DNA of 56,932 nucleotides from Desulfobotulus mexicanus (GTDB lineage Bacteria; Desulfobacterota; Desulfobacteria; Desulfobacterales; ASO4-4), in contig NZ_VDMB01000021.1 in the NCBI RefSeq assembly GCF_006175995.1, positions 1 through 56,932 on the forward strand, given 5' to 3'. Below the pieces are notes generated by a model that did no database searches, had not been told where the DNA came from, and worked only from the letters and a program-made list of their open reading frames with translations. The position numbers were made by a program, and so were the translations under genes. How positions within the stretch are numbered: the stretch's first letter is position 1; every line of letters begins with the position of its first letter. This document shows, in pieces, positions 17,247-26,234 of the stretch.

Positions 17247-18359
17247 ATGGAATCTTCCACTGCTGTGACCATTCCGATGCAGCGCAGGCTGACCAGGAAA
17301 CTGCAACTTGGATCTGTGGAACTGGGGGGAGACGCTCCCATCAGCGTGCAGTCCATGACCAATACCCTCACAGAAGATGTGGCTTCCACCGTCGCTCAGA
17401 TCCAGAAGCTTGGCGAAGCCGGTTGTGAGATTGTCCGTGTGGCTGTTCCCCACATGGAGAGCGCCAGAGCTATTTCGGAAATCAGAAAACAGACGGATCT
17501 TCCCCTGGTGGCGGATATTCACTTTGACCATCGGCTTGCTCTGGCTGCTGCGGATGCTGGATGTGATGGCCTGCGCATTAATCCCGGTAATATAGGATCA
17601 GAAATCCATGTACGGGAAGTGGTGGCAGCGGCAAAGGACAAAGGACTTCCCATCCGTATCGGTGTGAATGGCGGTTCCCTTGAGAAGGATCTGATGGCCC
17701 GCTATGGGGGGGCTACTCCTCATGCCATGGTGGAAAGTGCCCTGGGGCATGTGGCCATCCTCGAGAAACAGGGCTTCGGGGACATAAAAATTTCCCTGAA
17801 GGCTTCGGATGTACCGAGAACCGTGGCTGCTTACCGGCTTTTGTCAAAACGCTGTGACTATCCGCTGCATGTGGGGGTGACAGAAGCTGGGGGGCTTTTT
17901 CCGGGAGTGGTGAAAAGTGCCCTGGGTATAGGTATGCTCCTGTCCGAGGGTATAGGAGATACCCTGCGGGTTTCTCTGACCCGTGATCCTGTGGAAGAGG
18001 TGCGTGTGGGCTTTGAGATTCTTAAAAGTCTGGGCTTGCGGCAGCGGGGGCCGGATATCATTTCCTGTCCCACCTGTGGCCGCACCCGCATTGATCTTTT
18101 TTCCATTCTGGATGCCGTGGAAAAGCGGCTGATGGGAGTTATGGCACCGATAAAGGTGGCCATCATGGGTTGTGTGGTCAATGGGCCGGGAGAAGCCCGT
18201 GAAGCGGATGTGGGCATTGCCGGGGGTATGGGTAAGGGTATACTTTTCAGAAAAGGTGAAGTCGTCCGCAAGTGCCGTGAGGATGAGCTGGTGGATGTGC
18301 TGATGGCGGAAGTGGCAGTTTTGGAAGAAGAATGGCGTAAAACCGTAAAAACAGGATGA
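17247..18359 (+). CDS. ispG: 4-hydroxy-3-methylbut-2-en-1-yl diphosphate synthase
   Basis: The 370-residue iron-sulfur enzyme carries out the penultimate step of the MEP isoprenoid pathway. The TIM-barrel part has 'SVQSMTNTLTEDV' and 'ADIHFDHRLAL'; the C-terminal [4Fe-4S] ligands are in 'SCPTCGRTRIDL' and 'IMGCVVNGPGEA'. I give ATG at 17247, but TTG at 17238 has a better-spaced AGGGAG and may be the true start. It heads an operon with proS (3 bases downstream) and rel. Confidence 0.96.
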   Translation: MESSTAVTIPMQRRLTRKLQLGSVELGGDAPISVQSMTNTLTEDVASTVAQIQKLGEAGCEIVRVAVPHMESARAISEIRKQTDLPLVADIHFDHRLALAAADAGCDGLRINPGNIGSEIHVREVVAAAKDKGLPIRIGVNGGSLEKDLMARYGGATPHAMVESALGHVAILEKQGFGDIKISLKASDVPRTVAAYRLLSKRCDYPLHVGVTEAGGLFPGVVKSALGIGMLLSEGIGDTLRVSLTRDPVEEVRVGFEILKSLGLRQRGPDIISCPTCGRTRIDLFSILDAVEKRLMGVMAPIKVAIMGCVVNGPGEAREADVGIAGGMGKGILFRKGEVVRKCREDELVDVLMAEVAVLEEEWRKTVKTG

Positions 18360-18362
18360 AAT

Positions 18363-19874
18363 ATGGGCCAGAATAAAAAAACGGCGATCACGCCGACACG
18401 TATGGAAGATTATCCGGAATGGTATCAGCAGGTGGTGAAAGCCTCGGACATGGCAGAGAATTCACCGGTGCGGGGCTGTATGGTGATCAAGCCCTGGGGT
18501 TATGCTCTCTGGGAACGGATGGTGGCGGTCCTTGATGGTATGTTCAAGAAAACCGGGGTGAAAAATGCCTATTTTCCCCTGTTTATTCCTTTAAGTTTTT
18601 TGGAAAAGGAAGCAGAGCATGTGGAGGGTTTTGCCAAGGAATGTGCCGTGGTGACCCATCATCGCCTTGAAGCCGGACCCAATGGCGGCCTTGTTCCGGC
18701 GGGCCCCCTTGCGGAACCCCTGATCGTGCGCCCCACATCGGAAACCATCATCGGTGACTCCTTTTCCCGCTGGGTGACAAGTTACAGGGATCTGCCTTTG
18801 CTGATCAATCAGTGGGCCAATGTGGTGCGTTGGGAAATGCGGACCCGCACCTTTTTGCGTACCAGTGAATTCCTCTGGCAGGAAGGCCATACGGCCCATG
18901 CAACAGCCGAAGAAGCCGTGGAGCGCACGCGGACCATGCTGGATATTTATGCGGATTTTGTGGAAAACTGGCTGGCGGTTCCGGTAATCCGGGGTGTAAA
19001 GACAGCTTCCGAGCGCTTCCCCGGTGCCGTAGAGACTTTTTGCATTGAAGCCATGATGCAGGACAGAAAGGCCCTTCAGGCCGGTACATCCCATTTTCTG
19101 GGCCAGAATTTTGCAAAGGCTTCGGATATCCGCTTTCAGGGTTCAGACGGTGTGGAATCCTTTGCATGGACCACTTCCTGGGGTGCATCCACCCGTATGA
19201 TAGGTGGTCTCATCATGACCCATGGTGATGATGACGGAGTGATCATGCCGCCTAAGGTGGCGCCTGCCCATGTGGTGCTTCTGCCCGTTTTCCCCAAAAA
19301 TGCAGATCCCGAAGCCATTCTTGCCTATACACGGGAGACGGCGGATCTTCTTCGCCTTGAAAACTATGGAGGCAGATCCCTTGAGGTGGAGATTGACAGC
19401 CGGGATATGCCGGGTCGAAACTGGGACTGGATCAAAAAAGGTGTTCCCCTGCGTCTTGAGATGGGTCCGAGGGATATGGCCGAAGATGCGGTGTTCATGT
19501 TCCGCAGGGATACGGGCGAGCGCTGTGCCGTTAAAAGGGTTGATCTTGCAAGGGTTGTGGCAGAAACACTGGATGCCATTCAGAAGAATTTGTATGACAG
19601 GGCACTGGCCTTTCAGAAGACCCACACCTGTAATATGGATGATAAAGCAGTTTTTTACGATTTCTTTACGGCAAAAAACCCGGAAAAACCGGAAATTCAC
19701 GGGGGCTTTGCCATGGCCCACTGGTGCGGGGATGCGGCCTGCGAAGAAGCCATAAAAAAGGATCTTGCCGTTACCATACGCTGCATTCCCCTGGATGCTC
19801 CTGAAGAGGAGGGAAGCTGTATTTTCTGTGGGGAAAAAAGTATGGGGCGGGTGGTTTTTTCCAAATCCTACTGA
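18363..19874 (+). CDS. proS: Prolyl-tRNA synthetase (short, archaeal/eukaryal type)
   Basis: This 503-residue class II synthetase charges tRNA-Pro. Motif 2 is in 'WEMRTRTFLRTSEFLWQEGHTAH' and motif 3 is in 'TSWGASTRMIGGLIMTHGDD'. It lacks the ~180-residue editing insert of the E. coli form and ends in a tyrosine after a cysteine-containing 'CIFCGEKS' segment, matching the ProS3/archaeal type found in many Desulfobacterota and clostridia. ATG at 18363 is directly after ispG, and the gene precedes rel. Confidence 0.95.
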   Translation: MGQNKKTAITPTRMEDYPEWYQQVVKASDMAENSPVRGCMVIKPWGYALWERMVAVLDGMFKKTGVKNAYFPLFIPLSFLEKEAEHVEGFAKECAVVTHHRLEAGPNGGLVPAGPLAEPLIVRPTSETIIGDSFSRWVTSYRDLPLLINQWANVVRWEMRTRTFLRTSEFLWQEGHTAHATAEEAVERTRTMLDIYADFVENWLAVPVIRGVKTASERFPGAVETFCIEAMMQDRKALQAGTSHFLGQNFAKASDIRFQGSDGVESFAWTTSWGASTRMIGGLIMTHGDDDGVIMPPKVAPAHVVLLPVFPKNADPEAILAYTRETADLLRLENYGGRSLEVEIDSRDMPGRNWDWIKKGVPLRLEMGPRDMAEDAVFMFRRDTGERCAVKRVDLARVVAETLDAIQKNLYDRALAFQKTHTCNMDDKAVFYDFFTAKNPEKPEIHGGFAMAHWCGDAACEEAIKKDLAVTIRCIPLDAPEEEGSCIFCGEKSMGRVVFSKSY

Positions 19875-19937
19875 TGCTGAATAGCTGCTAAAAAGGGTTG
19901 CCTGAACGGAACGGGGGATAGAAAGAGACGGAAGGCC

Positions 19938-22088
19938 ATGATTCGTATTAACGATATCATTGACAGTATTCTCGATTATGATCCGGATGCAGACATTGAT
20001 CTGGTGGAAAGGGCCTATATTTATTCAGCCCGGGTCCATGATGGCCAGGTCAGGCTTTCCGGTGAGCCATATCTGACACATCCCCTTGAGGTTGCTGGCA
20101 TTCTGGCGGATCTCCGGTTGGATGTGATCAGCGTGGCTGCGGGTCTTCTCCATGATGTGGTGGAGGACACCCATGCCACGGAAGAGGAAATCCGGCAGAT
20201 GTTCGGTGCGGAAGTGGGGCATATTGTGGCGGGAGTCACAAAAATCAGTAAGCTTCCCTTCCAGACTTCCGAGCACAGACAGGCGGAAAGTATCCGCAAG
20301 ATGATTCTGGCCATGGCCGATGATATCCGTGTGATTCTGATTAAGCTCACGGACCGCCTGCATAATATGCGAACCCTGCATTTTCATAAGAAGAAAGACA
20401 AGGCCATGAAGATATCCCAGGAAACCTGGGACATCTATTCCCCCATAGCCGCCCGGCTGGGGATGTACCAGCTGAAAAATGAGCTGGACGATCTGGCTTT
20501 CCGCTACCTGAAGCCCGAGGCCTATGCCGAGATTGAGGCGGGCATTGCCAAAGACAGGGAAGAGCGTGCAAATTATGTCGATGAGGTGCAGGAGATTATC
20601 CGTAAGCGCATGGACGAAGTTGGTCTCCCTGCGGATGTGACGGGGAGGTATAAGCAGATTCCCAGCATCTATCAGAAGATGGTGCAGCAGAAGCTTAGCC
20701 TTGATGAGGTTTATGATCTTACGGCATTCAGAATTATCCTGAACACTGTGCCCCAGTGTTACGAAGCTCTGGGGGTGATCCATTCCCTCTGGCGGCCTCT
20801 GCCCAAGAAGTTCAAAGATTACATAGGTATGCCCAAACCCAATATGTACCAGAGTCTGCATACCACTGTCATTGGTCCCTATGGGGAGCGTATAGAAGTG
20901 CAGATACGGACCTGGGATATGGATCGGGTGGCCAAAAGCGGTATTGCTGCCCACTGGAGTTACAAGGAAGGAAAGAGTGCGGATCCCAATATTGCCCGGG
21001 CCTTTGCATGGATACAGAATCTTGTGGAAAATCAGGAAGAATACCGGGATCCTGATGAGTTTATGGAGAATGTGCGCATTGATCTTTTTCCGGACGAGGT
21101 CTATGTGTTCACTCCCCGGGGAGAAGTGAAGAATCTTCCCAAAGGGGCCACGCCCGTGGATTTTGCCTATATGATCCATACTGAGGTGGGTGAACAGTGC
21201 GCCGGGTCAAAGATCAATGGTCGCATGGTGCCCCTCAGTTATGAAATGCGTAATGGTGATATTGTTGAGATTATTACGGCCAAAGGACACACGCCCAGCA
21301 AGGACTGGCTGAACTTTGTTAAAACCGTACGGGCGAAGAACCGTATCCGCCAGTGGGTGAAAAACCAGGAAAAGGAGCGTTCCCTTTCCCTGGGCCGGGA
21401 GCTTTGTGAAAAAGCTTTCCGGAAGCAGAAGCTGAATTTCAACTCTCTGGTTAATACTGATACCATGCTGGAGGTGGCGCAGTTTTTTAATTTTAAAACG
21501 GTTGAGGATCTTATAGCCAATGTTGGCTACGGGAAAATCACCCCGTTGCAGGTCTTGCGCAGGTATGCGCCTTCGGAAGAACCGGAGAAAAAGACATCTT
21601 CTTTTATTCAGAAATTAATTCCGGGCCGTAATCGACGCAAACCCAAGGGAGAAGGGGTAGTGGTCAAGGGGCTGGATGATATCCTTGTACGTTTCGGCAA
21701 GTGCTGTCAGCCCGTTCCCGGAGATCCTGTCATGGGTTATATTACCCAGGGACAGGGAGTCAGTGTGCATCATAAAAACTGTCCCAGCATAAAAACCCTG
21801 AATCCGGATCGTTATGTGGATGTGGACTGGGCCGGAGAGCGTGCTGAATATTATCCTGTCCGTATACAGGTTCTTTCCAATGACAGGATGGGCCTGCTGG
21901 CGGATCTGGCAACGGCTGTCACTAAAACAGGAGCCAATATTCTTTCTGCCCATACGGAAACCGGTGAAAGTATGGATGTGACGACTTTCTTTACTGTAGG
22001 TGTAACGGGAAGGGAGCTGCTGGAGAAGGTGATGGGTGCCCTTTTGCGTATCCGTGAAGTGACCGATGTGCGGCGTATGGATCTGTAG
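19938..22088 (+). CDS. rel: Bifunctional (p)ppGpp synthetase/hydrolase Rel/SpoT
   Basis: This 716-residue long RSH protein makes and degrades the alarmone (p)ppGpp. The domains in order are: hydrolase HD (about 25-170, 'GLLHDVVEDTHAT' intact), synthetase (about 220-350, 'YQSLHTTVIGPYGERIEVQIRT'), TGS (about 375-440, 'VYVFTPRGEV'), a zinc-finger/helical part ('FGKCCQPVPGD') and a C-terminal ACT domain (about 640-716). The intact HD signature indicates hydrolase activity, so it is the single bifunctional type. ATG at 19938 follows GACGGAAGGCC. A bidirectional-looking terminator follows its stop. Confidence 0.96.
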   Translation: MIRINDIIDSILDYDPDADIDLVERAYIYSARVHDGQVRLSGEPYLTHPLEVAGILADLRLDVISVAAGLLHDVVEDTHATEEEIRQMFGAEVGHIVAGVTKISKLPFQTSEHRQAESIRKMILAMADDIRVILIKLTDRLHNMRTLHFHKKKDKAMKISQETWDIYSPIAARLGMYQLKNELDDLAFRYLKPEAYAEIEAGIAKDREERANYVDEVQEIIRKRMDEVGLPADVTGRYKQIPSIYQKMVQQKLSLDEVYDLTAFRIILNTVPQCYEALGVIHSLWRPLPKKFKDYIGMPKPNMYQSLHTTVIGPYGERIEVQIRTWDMDRVAKSGIAAHWSYKEGKSADPNIARAFAWIQNLVENQEEYRDPDEFMENVRIDLFPDEVYVFTPRGEVKNLPKGATPVDFAYMIHTEVGEQCAGSKINGRMVPLSYEMRNGDIVEIITAKGHTPSKDWLNFVKTVRAKNRIRQWVKNQEKERSLSLGRELCEKAFRKQKLNFNSLVNTDTMLEVAQFFNFKTVEDLIANVGYGKITPLQVLRRYAPSEEPEKKTSSFIQKLIPGRNRRKPKGEGVVVKGLDDILVRFGKCCQPVPGDPVMGYITQGQGVSVHHKNCPSIKTLNPDRYVDVDWAGERAEYYPVRIQVLSNDRMGLLADLATAVTKTGANILSAHTETGESMDVTTFFTVGVTGRELLEKVMGALLRIREVTDVRRMDL

Positions 22089-22116
22089 CAGTTTTTTTTA
22101 AGGCAGATGATTATGT

Positions 22117-22157
22117 AAAAAAGGGTCTCTGGAAGTTATTTCCAAGGACCCTTTTTT
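22117..22157. terminator. Terminator between rel and rpmB (probably works both ways)
   Basis: A stem of GGGTC and TGGAA elements pairs with its complement across 22123-22152. It is flanked by six A on the left and six T on the right, so it can terminate rel on the + strand and rpmB on the - strand. Confidence 0.85.
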
Positions 22158-22199
22158 GATTGTTCACAGGTATGGCAATCAGCCTGTCAGCCCCTAAGA

Positions 22200-22391
22200 T
22201 CAACCTTTTTTGGTGACCCGGCCTGATTTGATGCACTGGGTGCAGACCTTCATACGCTTGAGGCCACCATTATGAACGGCACGCACGCTCTGAAGATTGG
22301 GGTTGAAACGACGCTTGTTCACGTTGTGGGCATGGCTGATGTTGTTGCCGACCATGGGTTTTTTTCCACAGATATCACATTCTTTGGACAT
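22200..22391 (-). CDS. rpmB: 50S ribosomal protein L28
   Basis: The 63-residue protein starts [20 protein letters not shown] and includes '[13 protein letters not shown]', the L28 signature. Two CxxC pairs (CDIC, CTQC) make it the zinc-binding form. ATG at 22391 is preceded by CAGGGAGAATTC. The longer open frame upstream has no homology. It stands alone, convergent with rel, and shares the terminator between them. Confidence 0.95.
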   Translation of the reverse strand: MSKECDICGKKPMVGNNISHAHNVNKRRFNPNLQSVRAVHNGGLKRMKVCTQCIKSGRVTKKG

Positions 22392-22585
22392 GATGAATTC
22401 TCCCTGCTGATAGAAAATACGGATAAGAATGCATGGAATCATGCAGGCATATATCCGCTTTAGATTTTAATTTTCCCGGATTCCGGTCCTTAAAGCGGAG
22501 GAGAGGCCGGATAAGATACCAAAACCATAACCCAATACACCAAGGCGGGATGGAAGTAAAGGGCTGTGTGGTATTTAAAGTTAAG

Positions 22586-23251
22586 TTACTCTTTTTCAGC
22601 TTTTTCCAGAACCTGGCTGATTTTCTTCAGAAGAAGTCTGCCCTCTTCGGCCTGGGGTGTTTCAGGATAGGCGTTTATCAGGGTTTTTAGCCTGGCTTTT
22701 GCCGCAGTAAAGGCTTTGGTTCTGAAATAATAGCTTGCAACAGAGAGTTCTGCACCGGCAAGGCTTTCACGGCAGTGCTGGATTTTTTCTCCCGCCTTTG
22801 CCGCATAGGGAGAATTTGCATAGTCTTCCTGCAGTCTCAGGAATATATAAAGGGCATTTCTGGCGGCTGTCTGGTCTCTGTCAATGCTGTCCATGCGTTC
22901 AAAATGGCACATGGCCAGCTGGAAAACCGCCCTGGGCGTTTCTTCATTGTTTGGATGCAGGCGTTCAAATTCTGCGTAAACAACGGCTGCTTCTGCATAT
23001 TCCTTAAGTGCATAATGGGAGTCTGCAATGCGGATGGTGGCTTCTGTGGCGTGCTGGCTGAAGGGATACCAGTCCCGCAGGCGCTGGAAGCTTTCCAGGG
23101 CACGGCGGTATTTTTCATTTTCAAAGGCATCCCTGCCTTCAAAGAGAAGTTCCGGAGCTGTTTTTTCCGGTTTTTTACCGAAAAGACCACATCCTCCAAT
23201 CAGGGTGCATAGAAAAATAACTAAAAGGATGGAAAAAAAATTTGATTTCAT
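22586..23251 (-). CDS. bamD: Outer membrane protein assembly factor BamD (lipoprotein)
   Basis: This 221-residue lipoprotein belongs to the BAM complex that inserts beta-barrel proteins in the outer membrane. A signal peptide ends in the lipobox 'LIGGC' (about residue 20), followed by TPR-like repeats ('FENEKYRRALESFQRLRDWYP', 'YAEAAVVYAEFERLHP') typical of BamD/ComL. I chose ATG at 23251 because it places the signal peptide at the N-terminus; the frame stays open to 23362 without homology. It is the last gene after trxA-trxB on the minus strand. Confidence 0.9.
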   Translation of the reverse strand: MKSNFFSILLVIFLCTLIGGCGLFGKKPEKTAPELLFEGRDAFENEKYRRALESFQRLRDWYPFSQHATEATIRIADSHYALKEYAEAAVVYAEFERLHPNNEETPRAVFQLAMCHFERMDSIDRDQTAARNALYIFLRLQEDYANSPYAAKAGEKIQHCRESLAGAELSVASYYFRTKAFTAAKARLKTLINAYPETPQAEEGRLLLKKISQVLEKAEKE

Positions 23252-23367
23252 GATTCCCTGAAAAAACATTTGGGGTGCCCGGCAGGGTGGCCTGCGGTTT
23301 TTCAACCTGCCCGTTAGGCCGCCCTGGAAATCCATGGCGGCGGAAATCTGCCTTTCAGCCATTTTTT

Positions 23368-24291
23368 TCAGGCTGTGATGTAGTGCTCTGCTGCTACAGC
23401 GGCTATGGCGGCGTCGCCTATGGCGGTTGCCACCTGTCTCAGGGGCGTGTTGCGCACGTCTCCACAGGCAAAGACCCCCGGTACCGAGGTTTCCATTCGT
23501 TCATTGACAATAATAAAGCCGTATTCGTCTGTGGCCAGGGTGTTTTTGATAAATGAGGTATGGGGCGTGATGCCTATCCAGATAAAGCACCCATCCGCAG
23601 GCAGCCTGCTGACTTCTCCGGTTTTGACATTGCGTATGCTTACTGCTTCCAGCCCCCGGTCTCCCCCGAGTATGGCTTCCGGAACAGAATCCCAGACCAT
23701 GGTGATTTTCGGGTTGGAAAGGACCCTTTCCTGAAGAATACGTGTAGCCCTTAGCTGATCCCTTCGGTGGACAAGGAAGACTCTGTCCACAAAGCGGGTC
23801 AGGTAAATGGATTCTTGGACTGCGGTATCTCCACCGCCAATGGCCACAACGGTTTTTTCCTTGAAAAAGGGTGCATCACAGGTGGCGCAGAAGGAAACAC
23901 CCCTGCCGTAATACTCATCTTCTCCGGGTATGCCCAGTTTTTTTGCAAAGGCTCCTGTGGCAATTATCAGGGTTTTTGCATAAAGGCTTTTGTCCGTCAG
24001 CACCACTTCCTTGACATCCCCTTCCGGGCGGATGGCTACAACTTCCTCATATGCCGTTTCAAGGCCAAAGGTGTTGGCCTGGGCGGTGATACGTTCGGCC
24101 AGCTCAGCTCCGGCAATGCCTTCGGGAAAACCGGGGTAGTTTTCCACCCAGTCCGTGATCATGATCTGCCCGCCGGGAATCATCTTTTCTATGAGCAGGG
24201 TTTTCATGCGGGCCCTGCAGGCATAGATTCCGGCTGTAAGACCCGCAGGTCCCCCTCCGATGATGATAAGGTCGTATGTGTTTGCATCCAT
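23368..24291 (-). CDS. trxB: Thioredoxin-disulfide reductase
   Basis: This 307-residue flavoprotein reduces thioredoxin with NADPH. It has the FAD-binding 'IIGGGPAGLTAGIYACRA' at the N-terminus, the redox pair in 'CATCDAPFF' (CxxC, about residue 135), an NAD(P)-binding 'AIGGGDTAVQE' and a C-terminal FAD motif 'GVFACGDVRN'. It lies 7 bases after trxA, forming a compact thioredoxin system operon under the promoter at 24707-24735. Confidence 0.97.
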   Translation of the reverse strand: MDANTYDLIIIGGGPAGLTAGIYACRARMKTLLIEKMIPGGQIMITDWVENYPGFPEGIAGAELAERITAQANTFGLETAYEEVVAIRPEGDVKEVVLTDKSLYAKTLIIATGAFAKKLGIPGEDEYYGRGVSFCATCDAPFFKEKTVVAIGGGDTAVQESIYLTRFVDRVFLVHRRDQLRATRILQERVLSNPKITMVWDSVPEAILGGDRGLEAVSIRNVKTGEVSRLPADGCFIWIGITPHTSFIKNTLATDEYGFIIVNERMETSVPGVFACGDVRNTPLRQVATAIGDAAIAAVAAEHYITA

Positions 24292-24298
24292 GGATGTT

Positions 24299-24628
24299 TT
24301 ATCCGATCATCTGGTTCAGAAGCTCTTCAATTTTGGGTTTGGCCATCATGCCTGTGACCTGTTCCACCATTTTACCGTCTTTAAAGAAAATCAGGGTAGG
24401 AATGGCTTTGACATCAAATTTTCCGGGAGTAATGGGGTTGTCATCCACATTACACTTGGCAATTTTTGCCTTGCCTTCAAATTTTTTTGCCATTTCCTCG
24501 ATAATAGGTGTCATGGCTCTGCATGGACCGCACCAGGGAGCCCAGAAGTCAATGAGGACCGGCTTGTCTGACTGAAGAACCTCTTTTTCAAAATCCGCAT
24601 CGCCAATTTCAAGAACACCTTCTGCCAT
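24299..24628 (-). CDS. trxA: Thioredoxin
   Basis: The 109-residue redox protein has the classic active site WCGPC in 'DFWAPWCGPCRAM' (about residues 31-35) and the cis-proline loop 'KAIPTLIFF'. ATG at 24628 follows AAAGGAGAAACTCC. A near-consensus promoter lies about 80 bases upstream. The trxA-trxB pair likely supplies reducing power for ribonucleotide reductase and oxidative-stress repair. Confidence 0.97.
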   Translation of the reverse strand: MAEGVLEIGDADFEKEVLQSDKPVLIDFWAPWCGPCRAMTPIIEEMAKKFEGKAKIAKCNVDDNPITPGKFDVKAIPTLIFFKDGKMVEQVTGMMAKPKIEELLNQMIG

Positions 24629-24706
24629 GGAGTTTCTCCTTTACTGATATCTTTTTTGTAGGAAGAAACGGACTGAAAAACAGCCCGTTTATTTTAATTA
24701 CAGGCT

Positions 24707-24735
24707 ACTATAGGGGCCGGTTGGCACCTTGTCAA
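24707..24735 (-). promoter_or_regulatory. Sigma-70 promoter of trxA-trxB
   Basis: On the minus strand a perfect TTGACA (24730-24735) is followed after 17 bases by TATAGT (24707-24712). It is positioned about 80 bases before the trxA start codon and is one of the best promoter matches in the window. Confidence 0.75.
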
Positions 24736-24850
24736 TGAAGCCCGCCAGGGTTGCATGGTGGCGCTGCCTGTTTCCTTAACAGAGCATATATTTTCCGGAA
24801 TGTTACATACCTTATTCAAAAATTCAGAGCCTGACCTTCTCTTCAGTTTT

Positions 24851-26062
24851 TTAAGTTGCAGTCAGATTTCTGCTCCACTCACAGGCTTCCAGATAAAGTC
24901 CCGGAACAAGGGTTTCCGAAAGATTGATGGCGGCAAGGGCTTTGGGTACCTGATCCCACGAGCCCTTTTCATAGGCCTCGGCCAGATTGAGGAAGGGATA
25001 AAGGGGACCGGTTTTTTCCAAAAGGGCTCTTTCAATATCCTTGGAAAGGGACAACTGGCCAAGAATTTTATCCATGGGTTCATCAAGGATGGCATCGAGA
25101 AGGGAAAACATACCTAAGGTAAAAAGCTGGCTGGAGAGTCCGGGTTTTTCCGTTGCCACTCCCAGACGCTCACAGAACCTTGCCCTGATGCAGGAGGCCT
25201 TCATCAGGGCCTCGGGCTTGTTGCCGCATAATTTTGTCAGGGTAATGATGGCTATGAAACGACGGATTTCATCGGTTCCCAGTAGCACAAGGGCCTGCCT
25301 GATGGATGTGATTTCCCGTATCCTTTTGAAAAAGGCGGAATTGATGTAGCGTAAAAGGGTGTAGGCAATGCCCACGTCCCTATGGATCAGGGCCTCAATG
25401 CGGTCAAAATCCATATCCGGTATAGCGCTTTCTGCGGTTATCTGAAGTAGGTTGAGGTATTGCCCCTGAATCTGGCGGCCCCTGAGAATTTCCGGTTTGC
25501 AGAAAAAATATCCCTGAAAAAGAGAAAAACCCATGGAGACTGCCATGGCAAACTGCTCATAGGTTTCCACCTTTTCCGCCAGAAAAATGGGTTTTCTCTT
25601 TGTTTCCAATATCATGAAGTCTTTGATTTCTTCCGGAGATGTATTCATAAAATCTATTTTTATAATATGGGCGATTTCAACCAGTTCTTTCCATTCAGGA
25701 GTATAGATGAAATCATCCAGAGCCAGCACATAGCCCTTGTCCGCCATTTCCCTGCATGCCTGAATGATTTCCACCGTAGGGTGCACGGTTTCAAGGATTT
25801 CCACCACCGTATTCTTTGAGGGCAGCATCAGGGGGATTTTTTGTAGCAGAAGGTTTTCCGTAAAATTGATAAAGGCTTTTTTACCTTCCGTAAGGGTTTG
25901 CATGCCTATATCCATGAAGCTGTTGGCAATTAGCTGGTAGGATGCCAGATCTCCGTCCATTTCAGGCATGGCATTGTTCATACCGTTGCGGAAAAGCAGT
26001 TCAAAGGCAACTATCTGTTTTTTATGATTGAAGATGGGTTGTCTTGCAACAAAGGTTTCCAT
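24851..26062 (-). CDS. EAL-HDOD signalling protein (degenerate EAL, YuxH-like)
   Basis: This 403-residue protein pairs an N-terminal EAL-like domain (about 1-200) with a C-terminal HDOD domain (about 200-400). It starts 'METFVARQPIFNHKKQIVAFELLFRNG', where the EAL motif has become ELL, and the catalytic acidic residues are largely missing. It therefore probably does not degrade c-di-GMP and acts as a binding or scaffold protein. The HDOD part shows 'SAFFKRIREITSIRQALVLLG'. ATG at 26062 is the family start; the frame is open to 26167. It is divergent from purN. Homologues act in motility and surface behaviour, but the role here is unknown. Confidence 0.88.
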   Translation of the reverse strand: METFVARQPIFNHKKQIVAFELLFRNGMNNAMPEMDGDLASYQLIANSFMDIGMQTLTEGKKAFINFTENLLLQKIPLMLPSKNTVVEILETVHPTVEIIQACREMADKGYVLALDDFIYTPEWKELVEIAHIIKIDFMNTSPEEIKDFMILETKRKPIFLAEKVETYEQFAMAVSMGFSLFQGYFFCKPEILRGRQIQGQYLNLLQITAESAIPDMDFDRIEALIHRDVGIAYTLLRYINSAFFKRIREITSIRQALVLLGTDEIRRFIAIITLTKLCGNKPEALMKASCIRARFCERLGVATEKPGLSSQLFTLGMFSLLDAILDEPMDKILGQLSLSKDIERALLEKTGPLYPFLNLAEAYEKGSWDQVPKALAAINLSETLVPGLYLEACEWSRNLTAT

Positions 26063-26234
26063 GGCGGCCTCATTTGAAGATAAGGTGCGTTTTTTCGTAT
26101 GTCTGGAAAAAAATATGATAATCGGATATGGATTCCGCCATGAACCGTAAGCGGATAAATCATGCATGATAGAAAGATATAGCAGTGTGGATTCTTTTTG
26201 TCATCTGCTTCTTGGGATCGCTTGTGAAAGGTTA

